64,000 nucleotides of DNA from NCBI GenBank assembly GCA_013289685.1, contig JABCZL010000002.1, forward strand, positions 186,001-250,000, read 5' to 3'. Positions 8,943 through 18,990 of the stretch are shown here, one piece after another. Source of the DNA: Acidobacteriota bacterium. Its GTDB lineage: Bacteria > Acidobacteriota > Terriglobia > Terriglobales > Acidobacteriaceae. The position numbers and the translations under genes were made by a program. Every line of letters begins with the position of its first letter. Position 1 is the stretch's first letter. A model generated the notes under the pieces. The model was not told where the DNA came from. It did no database searches and was given only the letters and a program-made list of their open reading frames with translations.

Positions 8943-10011
8943 GTCGCGGGAGGCAGTGCGCACGCTGCCTTCGTACCATCCGCCACTGGCGGGACGAGAC
9001 GGGCTGCGTCTGGACTTCAACGAAAATACGGTCGGGTGCTCGCCGCGAGTGCTCGAACGTTTGCGGCAGTTGAGTCCGGATCAGCTTGCGAGTTATCCCG
9101 AGCGTGAGCCGGTAGAGGCGGCGGTGGCGGACATTCTGGGGATCGCGGCTCGGGAACTGCTGCTGACCAACGGAGTGGATGAGGCGATCCATTTGCTCTG
9201 CGAGACCTATCTTGAGACCGGCGACGAAGCGTTGATCGTCGTTCCTACGTATTCGATGTACCGGATTTATATGATGGCCGCGGGCGCGCGGGTGATCAGC
9301 GTGCCGGCGGGCAAGGATTTTCAGTTTCCTGGCGGTGACGTGTGCAATCAGATTACGAAGCGCACGCGACTGATCGCCATCGCCAACCCGAACAATCCCA
9401 CTGGAACGGTTACGCCACTGGAGGATATGCGGCGGATCGCCCATTCGGCGCCGCATGTGGCGTTGCTGGTGGATGAAGCTTACTTTGAGTTCTACGGGCA
9501 AAGCATGCTGGCTTCGCGGAACGAGTTTTCTAACCTTTTTGTGGCGCGCACTTTTTCAAAGGCCTACGGCATGGCGGGGCTGCGTGTCGGCATGCTGGTT
9601 GGCGAAGCGGAACAAATGCGCGCCGTGCGGCGAGTGAGTTCTCCTTACAACGTGAATGCGGTGGCACTCGCGTGCCTGCCGGAGGCACTCGGCGATCAGG
9701 CTTACATCCAGCAGTACGTGCGTGAAGTTCGCGAGTCGCGAGCACGGCTGCAGCGCGCTCTCGAAGCCAGCGGAATTCAATTTTGGCCCAGCCACGCGAA
9801 CTTCGTGCTGGCGCGTGTGGGCGCGGCGGCATCGTTTGTGGAGAGCATGAGGCGGCGCGGCATTCTGGTTCGCGACCGCTCGGGCGATCACGGGTGTGAA
9901 GGGTGCGTGCGGATCACGCTTGGCCCGCGCGAGCATGCGGATCGCTTGCTCGCCGCGCTTCAGGAAACATTCGAAGAGCTTGGCATTGCGCAAGGAGTGC
10001 CGCGGCGATGA
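8935..10011 (+). CDS. hisC: Histidinol-phosphate aminotransferase HisC
   Basis: A 358-residue PLP-dependent fold-type I aminotransferase converting imidazole-acetol phosphate to histidinol phosphate. LDFNENTVG near the N terminus, [19 protein letters not shown] and the Schiff-base lysine in [14 protein letters not shown] are the standard HisC blocks. It lies inside the his operon between hisD and hisB with overlapping ends on both sides, which supports translational coupling and the HisC assignment over other aminotransferases. Confidence 0.95.
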   Translation: MLRSREAVRTLPSYHPPLAGRDGLRLDFNENTVGCSPRVLERLRQLSPDQLASYPEREPVEAAVADILGIAARELLLTNGVDEAIHLLCETYLETGDEALIVVPTYSMYRIYMMAAGARVISVPAGKDFQFPGGDVCNQITKRTRLIAIANPNNPTGTVTPLEDMRRIAHSAPHVALLVDEAYFEFYGQSMLASRNEFSNLFVARTFSKAYGMAGLRVGMLVGEAEQMRAVRRVSSPYNVNAVALACLPEALGDQAYIQQYVREVRESRARLQRALEASGIQFWPSHANFVLARVGAAASFVESMRRRGILVRDRSGDHGCEGCVRITLGPREHADRLLAALQETFEELGIAQGVPRR

Positions 10012-10595
10012 GAAAAGGAAGCGTCAAGCGCGTCAGCAAAGAGACGCAGATTCAGATCTCGCTCACCATCGAAGGGCGCGGGCGGTACCAGGTGTCCACC
10101 GGCATTCGCTTCTTTGACCACATGCTGGAGCTGTTTGCGCACCACGGAGGGTTCGATCTGAAGCTGAAGGCGCGCGGCGATCTCGATGTGGACCAGCATC
10201 ACACCGTAGAAGATGTTGGAATCGTCCTCGGGCAGGCGTTTGATAAAGCGCTCGGCAGCAAGCGCGGCATTCTCCGCGCAGGATATTTCCTGATGCCGAT
10301 GGACGAGACCATGGGAATGGCCGCGGTCGATTTCTGCGGACGCACTGCCGCGGTGGTGGATACCAAAGTGCGCACGCGTCTGGTGGGCGACCTACAGGCG
10401 GAACTGGTGTACGACTTCTTTGAGGGATTTGCCCGGGGCGCGCGGGCCAACGTGCATGTGAAAGTGCTCTACGGGCGGTCGAGCCATCACAAGATTGAGG
10501 CGCTGTTCAAGGCGTTTGCGCGGGCGTTGCGCGCGGCTTGCTGGCGCGACCGGCAGATGGTGCGCCTGCTGCCCAGCACCAAGGGAGTGTTGTGA
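10008..10595 (+). CDS. hisB: Imidazoleglycerol-phosphate dehydratase HisB
   Basis: A 195-residue monofunctional dehydratase; the histidinol-phosphate phosphatase domain found in enterobacterial HisB is absent. The manganese-binding repeats are visible as [29 protein letters not shown] and [18 protein letters not shown] use the ATG at 10008 overlapping the hisC stop (ATGA); the open frame extends further upstream inside hisC but without family similarity. No histidinol-phosphatase (HisN or PHP type) is present in the window, so that step must be encoded elsewhere. Confidence 0.95.
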   Translation: MRKGSVKRVSKETQIQISLTIEGRGRYQVSTGIRFFDHMLELFAHHGGFDLKLKARGDLDVDQHHTVEDVGIVLGQAFDKALGSKRGILRAGYFLMPMDETMGMAAVDFCGRTAAVVDTKVRTRLVGDLQAELVYDFFEGFARGARANVHVKVLYGRSSHHKIEALFKAFARALRAACWRDRQMVRLLPSTKGVL

Positions 10596-11185
10596 TGATT
10601 GCGATTGTGGATTACGGGGCTGGGAATCTGGTTTCGGTGAAGAAAGCGATGGACTGGCTGGGGCAAGAGTGCGCTATCACTTCTGATCCTGGGCAGGTAG
10701 AAAAAGCGGCGAAGATCGTGCTTCCAGGTGTGGGTCACTTCGCCTCGACGGCGGCGCTCGGGCGCTCGGGTTTGCGGGATGCGATTGCGGATGCTATCGG
10801 GCGCGGAGTTCCGTTCCTGGGCATCTGCGTCGGCATGCAGTGGATGTACGAGCGGAGTCAAGAATCGCCCCAGACGCCCGGGTTGGGCGTGTTGAATGGC
10901 GAATGCGAGCGCTTTCCGGCGAACGTGAAGTCGCCGCACGTGGGCTGGAACCAACTTGAGGGGGCCCCCTCCTCACGGCTGTTACGCGGTGTGCCGCAGT
11001 CGTCGTTTGTGTATTTCACGCATTCATTTCGGGCACCTGTCACCGAAACGACGGTGGCGGTTTGCGACTATGGCGGACGGTTTTCCGCTGTAGTGGAGCG
11101 GGATCATTTGTTTGGTGTGCAGTTTCATCCGGAAAAATCCGGGGAGATTGGGTTGACGATGCTGGCCAATTTTTGTGCGCTCTGA
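10595..11185 (+). CDS. hisH: Imidazole glycerol phosphate synthase glutaminase subunit HisH
   Basis: A 196-residue class I glutamine amidotransferase that feeds ammonia to HisF. The nucleophile Cys lies in FLGICVGMQ and the catalytic His and Glu in [13 protein letters not shown]; the N-terminus [12 protein letters not shown] is typical. The start overlaps the hisB stop (TGATG), so the longer frame from 10538 is rejected. hisF follows after one base. Confidence 0.95.
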   Translation: MIAIVDYGAGNLVSVKKAMDWLGQECAITSDPGQVEKAAKIVLPGVGHFASTAALGRSGLRDAIADAIGRGVPFLGICVGMQWMYERSQESPQTPGLGVLNGECERFPANVKSPHVGWNQLEGAPSSRLLRGVPQSSFVYFTHSFRAPVTETTVAVCDYGGRFSAVVERDHLFGVQFHPEKSGEIGLTMLANFCAL

Positions 11186-11186
11186 C

Positions 11187-11954
11187 ATGTTGACGAAACG
11201 CATTATCGCTTGCCTGGATGTGGATGGTGGCCGCGTCGTCAAGGGCGTGCAGTTCGAGAATCTGCGCGACGCGGGTGATCCGGCTGAACTGGCGAAGGTG
11301 CATAGCGCGTCGGGCGCGGACGAAATAGTGCTTCTGGATATTTCGGCGGCCCACGAACGGCGTGCCACTCTGCTCGACACGGTGCGGAGAGCGGCGCGTG
11401 AGTTATTTATTCCGTTCACCGTGGGTGGAGGCATTCGCACGCGGGAAGATGCGGCGGCGGTATTTTCTGCGGGCGCGGACAAGATCAGCATTAATTCCGC
11501 GGCACTGGCGGATCCCACGGTGATTACGCAGATTGCAGAGCGGTTTGGTTCGCAGGCCGTGGTGGTTGCGATTGATGCGAAGCACTCCGACGGAACTTCG
11601 CACTGGGAGACCTTTACGCATGGGGGCCGATCGCCAGCCGGGCGTGACGCCGTTGTCTGGGCACGAGAAGCGGAGTCGCTCGGCGCGGGCGAAATCCTGC
11701 TCACGTCGATGGACCGCGACGGCACGGGCGTGGGTTTCGATTGCGAATTGACGCGAGCCGTGGCTGACTCGGTTCGGATTCCTGTGATTGCTTCTGGCGG
11801 AGCTGGCGGCGCGCAGCATTTTGTCGAAGTATTCCGCGAGGGGCACGCCGATGCAGCGCTGGCAGCATCGATTTTTCACTATGGCTTCAGCCGTCTGGTC
11901 GACCTCAAGCAGGAAATCGGCTCCCAGGGAATTCCGGTGAGGTGGCCATGCTGA
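11187..11954 (+). CDS. hisF: Imidazole glycerol phosphate synthase cyclase subunit HisF
   Basis: A 255-residue (beta/alpha)8 cyclase that uses HisH-derived ammonia to form IGP and AICAR. The N-terminus [20 protein letters not shown] carries the first catalytic Asp. [11 protein letters not shown], the DGTSHWE region and [15 protein letters not shown] with the second catalytic Asp follow. I choose ATG 11187; a GTG at 11175 would add four residues inside the hisH end. hisF precedes hisA here, whereas hisA before hisF is the common order. Confidence 0.94.
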   Translation: MLTKRIIACLDVDGGRVVKGVQFENLRDAGDPAELAKVHSASGADEIVLLDISAAHERRATLLDTVRRAARELFIPFTVGGGIRTREDAAAVFSAGADKISINSAALADPTVITQIAERFGSQAVVVAIDAKHSDGTSHWETFTHGGRSPAGRDAVVWAREAESLGAGEILLTSMDRDGTGVGFDCELTRAVADSVRIPVIASGGAGGAQHFVEVFREGHADAALAASIFHYGFSRLVDLKQEIGSQGIPVRWPC

Positions 11955-12622
11955 TCCCCTCGATCGATTTGATGGGCGGCAAGATTGTGCAGCTAGTTCA
12001 AGGTAGGAAGAAGGCGCTGGAGTTTGACGACTTCGAGGAGTGGGTGACGCGCTTCTCGAAGTATCCGCTGGTGCAACTGATTGACCTTGACGCCGCCTTG
12101 GGAACGGGGGACAACGCGGAGCTTGTGGAGAAATTGGGCCGCCGGCTGCCGTGCCAAGTTGGCGGGGGCATCCGCTCGGTGGAGGCTGCTCAGTCTGCAC
12201 TGGGGGCTGGAGCTCAAAGGGTCATCCTCGGATCGGCGCTGTTCTCGGATGGCAAGGTAGATGAACACTTCGCAGAAAGAATGGCCAACGCCGTCGGCGC
12301 CAGCCGGCTGGTCTTCGCGCTCGATGCGATTGGCGGACGAGTGGCGATCCATGGATGGCGGAAAGTCACCGAGGTCGGTCCGCTGCAGATGATTCAAATG
12401 CTCGATCCATGGTGCGGAGCGTTTCTCTACACGCACGTGGACACGGAAGGTTTGTTGCAGGGATTCCCGCAGGAGGTAATCCATCCGCTGCGAGAGGCTA
12501 CGGCGAAGCAACTCATTGCGGCGGGCGGAATCCGGTCACAAGAAGAAATCGACGAACTGCATGCCATCGGCGTGGATGCCGTGGTTGGAATGGCTATCTA
12601 CCAGGGACTTCTTGTCGCCTAG
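11948..12622 (+). CDS. hisA: HisA-type phosphoribosyl isomerase (ProFAR isomerase)
   Basis: A 224-residue barrel enzyme carrying out the Amadori rearrangement of ProFAR. Catalytic Asp near residue 8 is in [12 protein letters not shown], the second Asp in FALDAIGG, and [12 protein letters not shown] matches the conserved second phosphate-site loop. CQVGGGIRS forms the first phosphate loop. At 224 residues it is slightly short of the usual 240. ATG 11948 is preferred, with GTG 11942 a possible alternative; both overlap the hisF end. It is the last gene of the his operon; no clear terminator follows in the 30 bases before the convergent DUF2461 gene. Confidence 0.92.
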   Translation: MLIPSIDLMGGKIVQLVQGRKKALEFDDFEEWVTRFSKYPLVQLIDLDAALGTGDNAELVEKLGRRLPCQVGGGIRSVEAAQSALGAGAQRVILGSALFSDGKVDEHFAERMANAVGASRLVFALDAIGGRVAIHGWRKVTEVGPLQMIQMLDPWCGAFLYTHVDTEGLLQGFPQEVIHPLREATAKQLIAAGGIRSQEEIDELHAIGVDAVVGMAIYQGLLVA

Positions 12623-12652
12623 CGTTGTGTCAGCCGCATCCAGTTTCAAGAG

Positions 12653-13318
12653 CTAAAACTTCAGTCCGACGGCGCTGCTGAGGAATGCGGCGACCGGTGA
12701 CATCGCTCGGCAGGCGGCGGCGAAGGTCGACATGAACTGCGGGCTGCAGACCTGTTTCTGGCTGAAGGTTACGGCCGTGCCGAGATCGCGAAGCTTGAGG
12801 TCATCCACAAACTCATGATCGGCCGGAAAGCCGCGGGGTGGCCGCTGGAGTTTGCTGGCATCGTCCCAGTTAAGAAGTTTGCGGACGGTGCGCCACTCCG
12901 CCGGGCGCGACACGATGGCATTCCGCACCTTGAGCAGGGTGGGAGGCTCGGGATGCCACAGGCCGGACGCGGCGAAACATCCGCCAGGCTCAAGGTGGAG
13001 ATAAAAGCCGGGAGAGTGCACGTCTTTGCCGCGATGGGAAAAGCGCATGGCGACGTGCGTTTTGTAAGGACGCTTGTCATGGGAGAATCGAGTGTCGCGG
13101 TAGATGCGAAACATGGACCCGCGAGACGGGCGCGGATCGGCGACGAGATGTGGCGTAATCTCGGACAAGGGCAAAGCGAACTCGGTGATGAAACGAAGGA
13201 CCGGCTGGCGTACGCTGATTTCCCATTCGTCCTTGTGGGCCTGGAACCAGTCGCGCTTGTTGTTGCGTTTGAGACGAGTGAGAAACTGGAAAAGCTCGGC
13301 AGTGAAGTAAACAGGCAT
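12653..13318 (-). CDS. DUF2461 (TIGR02453) family protein
   Basis: A 221-residue protein with the family blocks FLTRLKRNNKRDWFQAHKDE near the N terminus, RIYRDTRFSHDKRPYKTHVA (about 70-90) and HPEPPTLLKVRNAI. The family is widespread and uncharacterised. It has no signal peptide or membrane segment. It is convergent with hisA (30-base gap), divergent from hrpB and shows no functional link with either. Confidence 0.88.
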   Translation of the reverse strand: MPVYFTAELFQFLTRLKRNNKRDWFQAHKDEWEISVRQPVLRFITEFALPLSEITPHLVADPRPSRGSMFRIYRDTRFSHDKRPYKTHVAMRFSHRGKDVHSPGFYLHLEPGGCFAASGLWHPEPPTLLKVRNAIVSRPAEWRTVRKLLNWDDASKLQRPPRGFPADHEFVDDLKLRDLGTAVTFSQKQVCSPQFMSTFAAACRAMSPVAAFLSSAVGLKF

Positions 13319-13414
13319 CGGAGATAAGGTAAGAAGGGGCGGTGAAAAAGTAAAGTGCGGTTGCTGGTGGAGAGCGTCATTGACGCGAGTCAGAGCGCCA
13401 TGGTTCGATGAGAC

Positions 13415-15742
13415 GTGCCGAGCTCGAAACCTGCTCTTCCGGTCGACGCCATTCTGCCGGAGATTCTTGATTCCTTAAGACTGCACCCAAATCTCGTGAT
13501 CGTAGCCGCTCCGGGTGCGGGCAAGACGACCCGAGTGCCGCCCGCGCTGCTTGAAATCGTGAGCGGTGAGGTCGTGGTACTCGAACCGCGCAGGATTGCG
13601 GCGCGGCTGGCGGCACGTCGAGTAGCGTGGGAACTCGGCGAAGAGGTTGGAGAGACCGTCGGATACCAGATCCGGTTTGAGGAGGCAATTAGCCCACGCA
13701 CACGGCTGCGCTTCGTCACCGAAGGCGTACTCACGCGGCGCCTGCTCTCTGACCCTTGCCTGCAGGGTGTCGCTGCCGTGGTGCTCGATGAATTTCATGA
13801 GCGTCACCTTGAGAGCGATCTTGCGCTGGCATTATTGAAACGCTTGCAGCGGACGCGGCCTGATCTTCGAATCATAGTAATGTCTGCGACTCTCGACGCC
13901 GATCCCGTGGCGAAATATCTTGACGGTTGTTCCATCGTGCGGTCAGAGGGAAGGCTATTCGACCTTTCGATCCAACATCTGCAGTACTCGCCGGAGCCGC
14001 TCGAAGCGCAGGTCAGGAACGCGGTGGAGCTGCTGGTAGATACGGGGCACTCCGGCGACACTCTGGTGTTCCTGCCCGGTGCGGTTGAGATTCGTCGCAC
14101 GATGCGGGCGTGCGACGCGGTTGCGCGGGGGGCGGGATTGCTGGCGCTTCCTCTGCACGGGAGTTTGCCGCCGAAGGAGCAGGACCGGGCGCTCGCTCCT
14201 GCGTCTCAGAGGAAGCTGATCCTTGCTACGAATGTCGCGGAAAGCTCGGTAACGGTCGAGGGCGTGACAGCCGTCATCGACAGTGGTCTGGCGCGCTTCG
14301 CGAGCTATTCCCCCTGGAGTGGGTTGCAGACGCTGCACGTCGGCCGAGTGAGCAAGGCGTCGGCGAAGCAACGAGCCGGGCGGGCGGGGCGCACCGCGCC
14401 GGGCCGAGTGCTGCGCCTCTACACGGAGCAGGATTATTCACGCCGTCCGGAGCAAGATGCTCCGGAAATCCTGCGCAGTGATCTTTCGCAGCTTTGCCTT
14501 GCGCTGCGGGCGATGCAGATCGGGCGTGTCGACGATGTTGCCTGGCTGGATGCTCCTACAGCGGCAGCAGTTGAACGGGCTGAGTCGCTGCTGGATCGCC
14601 TGGGCGCGAGCGGAAGCATGGCGCAGCGGATGGCGCGATATCCACTACCTCCCCGGCTGTCGCGAATTCTCGTGGAGGCTTTGGACCGCGACGTGGGGGA
14701 GGATGGCTGTGTGGCAGTGGCTCTGCTCGGGTCGGGCGTGCGTGTTGAACGGAATGATCTGCTCGCCGCAATGGATTTGGAGCCAGACCATCGGATGCAA
14801 CAGCACGTCGCACAACTGCGCAGAATTGCGCGGATCTCCGGAAAGCGGAAGCATAACGACGGCGCTTTGATGATGTCGGTGCTCACGGGATTTCCGGATC
14901 GTGTCGCGCGCCTGCGGGCAGGGAACCAGGTACTCCTTTCGGCGGGAGGCTCGGCGGAGTTGGCCGGGGAGCCCCCACGGTACGAGTTCATGGTCGCGGT
15001 CGATGCCGAGGATCGTAAGGAGAAACCACTGCCGCTGATCCGAATGACGGCGCGGATCGAGCCGGAGTGGTTGATCGACCTGTTTCCGCAGCGCGTGAAG
15101 GATCAATCCGGTGTGGTGTGGAATCGTGCGGCAGAGCGGGTGGATGCGGTGAGCGCGCTGAAGTATGACGACCTGGTAATCCAGGAATCGCGAGGCGCGG
15201 TGCCGGACGCGCAAGCCGCGGCCGAACTGCTCGCGCAGAGGGCGCTGGAAGCTGGCATCGAGCGTTTCGTCGACGTGGACGCTCTGAATGAATTCCTGGG
15301 GCGCGTTGAATTTGCTGGTTTAGAAATGCCGGATATCACGGAGGCGCTGGGTGAGCTGTGTCTGGGATTGCGAAGCTTCGCGGAGTTGAAAAAAAGGGCG
15401 GCGGACTTGGTTTCCGTGCTCGAAGAAAAGCTGGGTTCTCGGCGGCTGCGTGAGATTGCCCCAGCAAGCATACGCTTGCAGAATGGCCGCCAAACCAAGG
15501 TTCATTATGAGCGCGGCAAACCGCCGTGGATCGCATCCCGGTTGCAGGATTTCTTCGGCATGCGCGACACGCCGCGCATCGGGCCTGAGCGAACACCTGT
15601 GGTGGTGCACCTGCTGGCTCCGAATCAGCGCCCGGTTCAAACGACGACCGATCTTGCGGGATTCTGGGTGCGACTCTATCCAGAAGTGCGACGGGAATTG
15701 ATGCGACGCTATCCGAAGCACGCTTGGCCAGAGCGGCCGTAA
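13415..15742 (+). CDS. hrpB: ATP-dependent RNA helicase HrpB
   Basis: A 775-residue DEAH-box helicase. Motif I is APGAGKTTRVP (about 32-42), motif II is DEFHERH, motif III is VMSATLDAD, and motif VI appears as KQRAGRAGRTAPG. The C-terminal HrpB-specific region is clear (LPDITEALG-like segment, IAPASIRLQNGRQTKVHYE, FWVRLYPEVRRELMRRYPKH). The physiological role is poorly defined. The start appears to be GTG 13415, because nearby ATGs are out of frame or run into a stop. It is slightly shorter than the roughly 820-residue E. coli protein. Confidence 0.93.
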   Translation: MPSSKPALPVDAILPEILDSLRLHPNLVIVAAPGAGKTTRVPPALLEIVSGEVVVLEPRRIAARLAARRVAWELGEEVGETVGYQIRFEEAISPRTRLRFVTEGVLTRRLLSDPCLQGVAAVVLDEFHERHLESDLALALLKRLQRTRPDLRIIVMSATLDADPVAKYLDGCSIVRSEGRLFDLSIQHLQYSPEPLEAQVRNAVELLVDTGHSGDTLVFLPGAVEIRRTMRACDAVARGAGLLALPLHGSLPPKEQDRALAPASQRKLILATNVAESSVTVEGVTAVIDSGLARFASYSPWSGLQTLHVGRVSKASAKQRAGRAGRTAPGRVLRLYTEQDYSRRPEQDAPEILRSDLSQLCLALRAMQIGRVDDVAWLDAPTAAAVERAESLLDRLGASGSMAQRMARYPLPPRLSRILVEALDRDVGEDGCVAVALLGSGVRVERNDLLAAMDLEPDHRMQQHVAQLRRIARISGKRKHNDGALMMSVLTGFPDRVARLRAGNQVLLSAGGSAELAGEPPRYEFMVAVDAEDRKEKPLPLIRMTARIEPEWLIDLFPQRVKDQSGVVWNRAAERVDAVSALKYDDLVIQESRGAVPDAQAAAELLAQRALEAGIERFVDVDALNEFLGRVEFAGLEMPDITEALGELCLGLRSFAELKKRAADLVSVLEEKLGSRRLREIAPASIRLQNGRQTKVHYERGKPPWIASRLQDFFGMRDTPRIGPERTPVVVHLLAPNQRPVQTTTDLAGFWVRLYPEVRRELMRRYPKHAWPERP

Positions 15743-15744
15743 GG

Positions 15745-16083
15745 CTAGTCTTCCAACTTAAACACTCGTTCCATCAGCAACCATTTCTCGCCGGGCTTGG
15801 CTTGGGGTAACAATTTCTGAAATGTGCTCATGAGTGTCTCCCATTCCTGCACCCGTGGGTTGAGTCGGTCGGCCTTGCTCTTGGCTTCGAACGAGAAAGA
15901 CTCGTTCACCTCCATGATCATAAACATGCGCGTACCGAGCAGATAGATTTCCATGTCACCGATGCCGGAGTCTTTGATGCTGCGGGTAATCTCCGGCCAT
16001 ATCTTCTCGTGATAGCGCTTGTATGCGGCGATCAGCTTGGGATCGTCTTTCAAATCGAGAGTCAGGCAGAAGCGTCGTTTCAT
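15745..16083 (-). CDS. L-rhamnose/L-fucose mutarotase family protein
   Basis: A 112-residue RhaM-like (COG3254) protein that would interconvert the alpha and beta anomers of a 6-deoxyhexose. The N-terminal MKRRFCLTLDLKDDP, the His in YKRYHEKIWPEI and the FMIMEVNE strand match the family. The ATG overlaps the stop of the FucP permease gene (ATGA), so the longer frame reaching 16245 is rejected. As the last gene of an L-fucose operon it probably acts on L-fucose; related proteins do so in the non-phosphorylating fucose pathway of Xanthomonas. Confidence 0.88.
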   Translation of the reverse strand: MKRRFCLTLDLKDDPKLIAAYKRYHEKIWPEITRSIKDSGIGDMEIYLLGTRMFMIMEVNESFSFEAKSKADRLNPRVQEWETLMSTFQKLLPQAKPGEKWLLMERVFKLED

Positions 16084-17393
16084 TCGACCTCGGTGGCAGG
16101 AACGGCTAAGGCAGTGTCCGCGTTCGCGACTGTGGAGGGACGATATCCCCACATAGCGAAGTAGAACACGTAGGCGTGACAAATCAGCGGCACCACAAAG
16201 GCGCGTTGAATATTCCAGCCATCGGAAATCCTGCCCATGATCCACGGGCAGACCGCGCCTCCGATGATTGCCATGACGAGCAGGGAGGAGCCCAGCTTCG
16301 TGTAGGGGCCAAGATTCTTCAGGCTCAGCGCAAAAATCGTGGGGAACATGATGGAATGGAAAAAACCGATCAGCACGATGGCCCAGACTGGAGCAGTGCC
16401 CGAAGCAAAAAGGACGACGAGCAGGCAGAGCACCGAGCCGCCGGCAAACAGGCTGAGCAGATGTGGCGCCGCGACCTTTTTCATAACGGCTGAACCAGCG
16501 AAACGCCCGATCATGAAGCCTGCCAGGTGCGCTTGCAGATAGTGGGCTGCCGCTTTCTCGTGAGTGCCGGGAAGAGTGAACTCACTGAATCGGATAATAA
16601 AGCTCCCTACTCCGACCTGCGCTCCGACGTAGAAGAATTGGGCGATCACGCCTTTGATCAAATGCGGAAAGGCGAAGGTGCCGCTGAGCTTCGCATCGGA
16701 AGCATCAAGACCCTGCATGCTGGTCTCGTGGATCTCCGGCAGGTTCGTCAGGAAGATGAGCAGCGCAACGAAGAGGAAGACTCCAGTGATGACCAGGTAA
16801 GGGGTCTTGACCATGTTGGCCTCGGAGACTTGATATGCCAACAACTGGGCCGGGCTCATTGCCGCGAGTTCCGCGGGCGTGTGCTCGATGCCCGAGAGAA
16901 TGAACCGGGAGCCGACCAGGGCGATCATTACGGCGCCGGCTGCGTTGAAGGATTGTGCGAGGTTCAGCCGTCGTTCCGAGCTTTCCGCGGGGCCCAGTGT
17001 GGTCACATAAGGATTGGCAGCGACTTCCAGAACCGACTGTCCACACGCCATCAGGAAGAGAGCGAAGAGAAAGAATCCGTAGACTCGAACAGAGGCGGCA
17101 GGGATGAACAGAATTGTGCCCGTCGCGCAGACCAGCAGCCCGATCAGGATTCCCCGTTTGTAGCCGACGCGCTGCATTAGCCATCCCGCGGGCAGAGCGG
17201 CGAGGCAATAGCCGCCGAAGAAGGCAACCTGGATCAGCGACGATCCCGAATCCGTGAGACCGAAGGCTTTCTTGAAGTGCTGGATCAGGACGTCATTCAG
17301 GTTGACGCCAATGGCCCACAGAAAGAAAAGGCTGGTCACCAGGACTAGCGGCACGACGTAGCGGCGCTCGGTAATGGGCGCGGATTGAATCAT
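16080..17393 (-). CDS. fucP: L-fucose:H+ symporter, MFS family
   Basis: A 437-residue inner-membrane transporter with twelve hydrophobic segments. LFFLWAIGVNLNDVLI in the first helix, and the MFS loop around MQRVGYKRGILIG, together with FMACGQSVLEVAANPYV-like helix 4 residues, match the FucP subfamily (L-fucose, sometimes other sugars). It lies downstream of two dehydrogenases and upstream of the mutarotase, with 10-base spacing from the upstream gene and an ATGA overlap to the next. This context favours L-fucose as substrate. Confidence 0.9.
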   Translation of the reverse strand: MIQSAPITERRYVVPLVLVTSLFFLWAIGVNLNDVLIQHFKKAFGLTDSGSSLIQVAFFGGYCLAALPAGWLMQRVGYKRGILIGLLVCATGTILFIPAASVRVYGFFLFALFLMACGQSVLEVAANPYVTTLGPAESSERRLNLAQSFNAAGAVMIALVGSRFILSGIEHTPAELAAMSPAQLLAYQVSEANMVKTPYLVITGVFLFVALLIFLTNLPEIHETSMQGLDASDAKLSGTFAFPHLIKGVIAQFFYVGAQVGVGSFIIRFSEFTLPGTHEKAAAHYLQAHLAGFMIGRFAGSAVMKKVAAPHLLSLFAGGSVLCLLVVLFASGTAPVWAIVLIGFFHSIMFPTIFALSLKNLGPYTKLGSSLLVMAIIGGAVCPWIMGRISDGWNIQRAFVVPLICHAYVFYFAMWGYRPSTVANADTALAVPATEVE

Positions 17394-17403
17394 TCGGAGG
17401 TCC

Positions 17404-18189
<786 letters not shown>

Positions 18190-18990
18190 TTAGCCTCGCA
18201 GATTAATGAAGCCGCCATCGATCGGATAATCCACACCGGTGATGAACGCGGCGTCGTCCGAGCAGAGGAATAAGGCCAGGGACGCGACTTCCGCGGGCTC
18301 GGCCATTCTGCCAATGGGTTGCGCCTTTGCCAGCTTGTCGAACATTTCCTGTTCGCGTCCGGGATAGGTCTTCTGCAGATAATTGTCGACGAATGGAGTG
18401 TGCACCCGGGCCGGCGAAATGCAATTGCAGCGAATGTTGTGTGCCAGATAATCTCTGGCCACGGAAAACGTCATGGCGACGATGGCTCCTTTGCTCGTGG
18501 AGTAGGCGAAGCGGTCGGGCAGACCGGCGGTTCCGGCAATCGACGCCAGGTTCACGATCACGCCGCCACCGGCAGTTTTCATGTGCCCGACGACGGCGTG
18601 CATGCAGTTGTAGAATCCTTTGACGTTCACTCGAATCACGCGGTCGAAATCTTCTTCGGTCGTGCTCTCGACTGTACCGATATGTGAGATGCCGGCGTTG
18701 TTAATCAGGACGTGAACACGCTCGCGGCGAAAAAGCCCGTCGAACAGAGTTTTCACGTCTGCCTGGTTGGTCACATCACACCGGTGTGCCGAGGCAGTTC
18801 CGCCGGCGGCCGTGATTTCTTGGCAGGTGGCAGCCGCGGCGGGCTCGTTCACGTCCAGAATACGAATCATCGCGCCTTGCGCCGCGAATCTCAAGGCTAT
18901 GGCTTGCCCTATGCCGCTTCCGCCGCCTGTGATCACAGCGACTTTGCCATCGAGGCGGAAATTGCGCGCGTCCGTGCCTGGAGTGGTCAG
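18190..18990 (-). CDS. SDR-family oxidoreductase, probable 2-keto-3-deoxy-L-fuconate dehydrogenase
   Basis: A 266-residue classical SDR with VITGGGSGIGQA, NNAGISHIG, the catalytic Ser in NLASIAG, Tyr-Lys in FAYSTSKGA and the ending VDYPIDGGFINLRG. No ATG, GTG or TTG lies in frame between the end of the upstream gene's coding region and the Rossmann motif. The best position is CTG at 18990-18988, which overlaps the UxaA-family stop as CTGA, the same geometry as the ATGA overlaps nearby. The frame continues open upstream to 19317, but that part only shadows the dehydratase. The role is inferred from operon context. Confidence 0.8.
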   Translation of the reverse strand: MTTPGTDARNFRLDGKVAVITGGGSGIGQAIALRFAAQGAMIRILDVNEPAAAATCQEITAAGGTASAHRCDVTNQADVKTLFDGLFRRERVHVLINNAGISHIGTVESTTEEDFDRVIRVNVKGFYNCMHAVVGHMKTAGGGVIVNLASIAGTAGLPDRFAYSTSKGAIVAMTFSVARDYLAHNIRCNCISPARVHTPFVDNYLQKTYPGREQEMFDKLAKAQPIGRMAEPAEVASLALFLCSDDAAFITGVDYPIDGGFINLRG

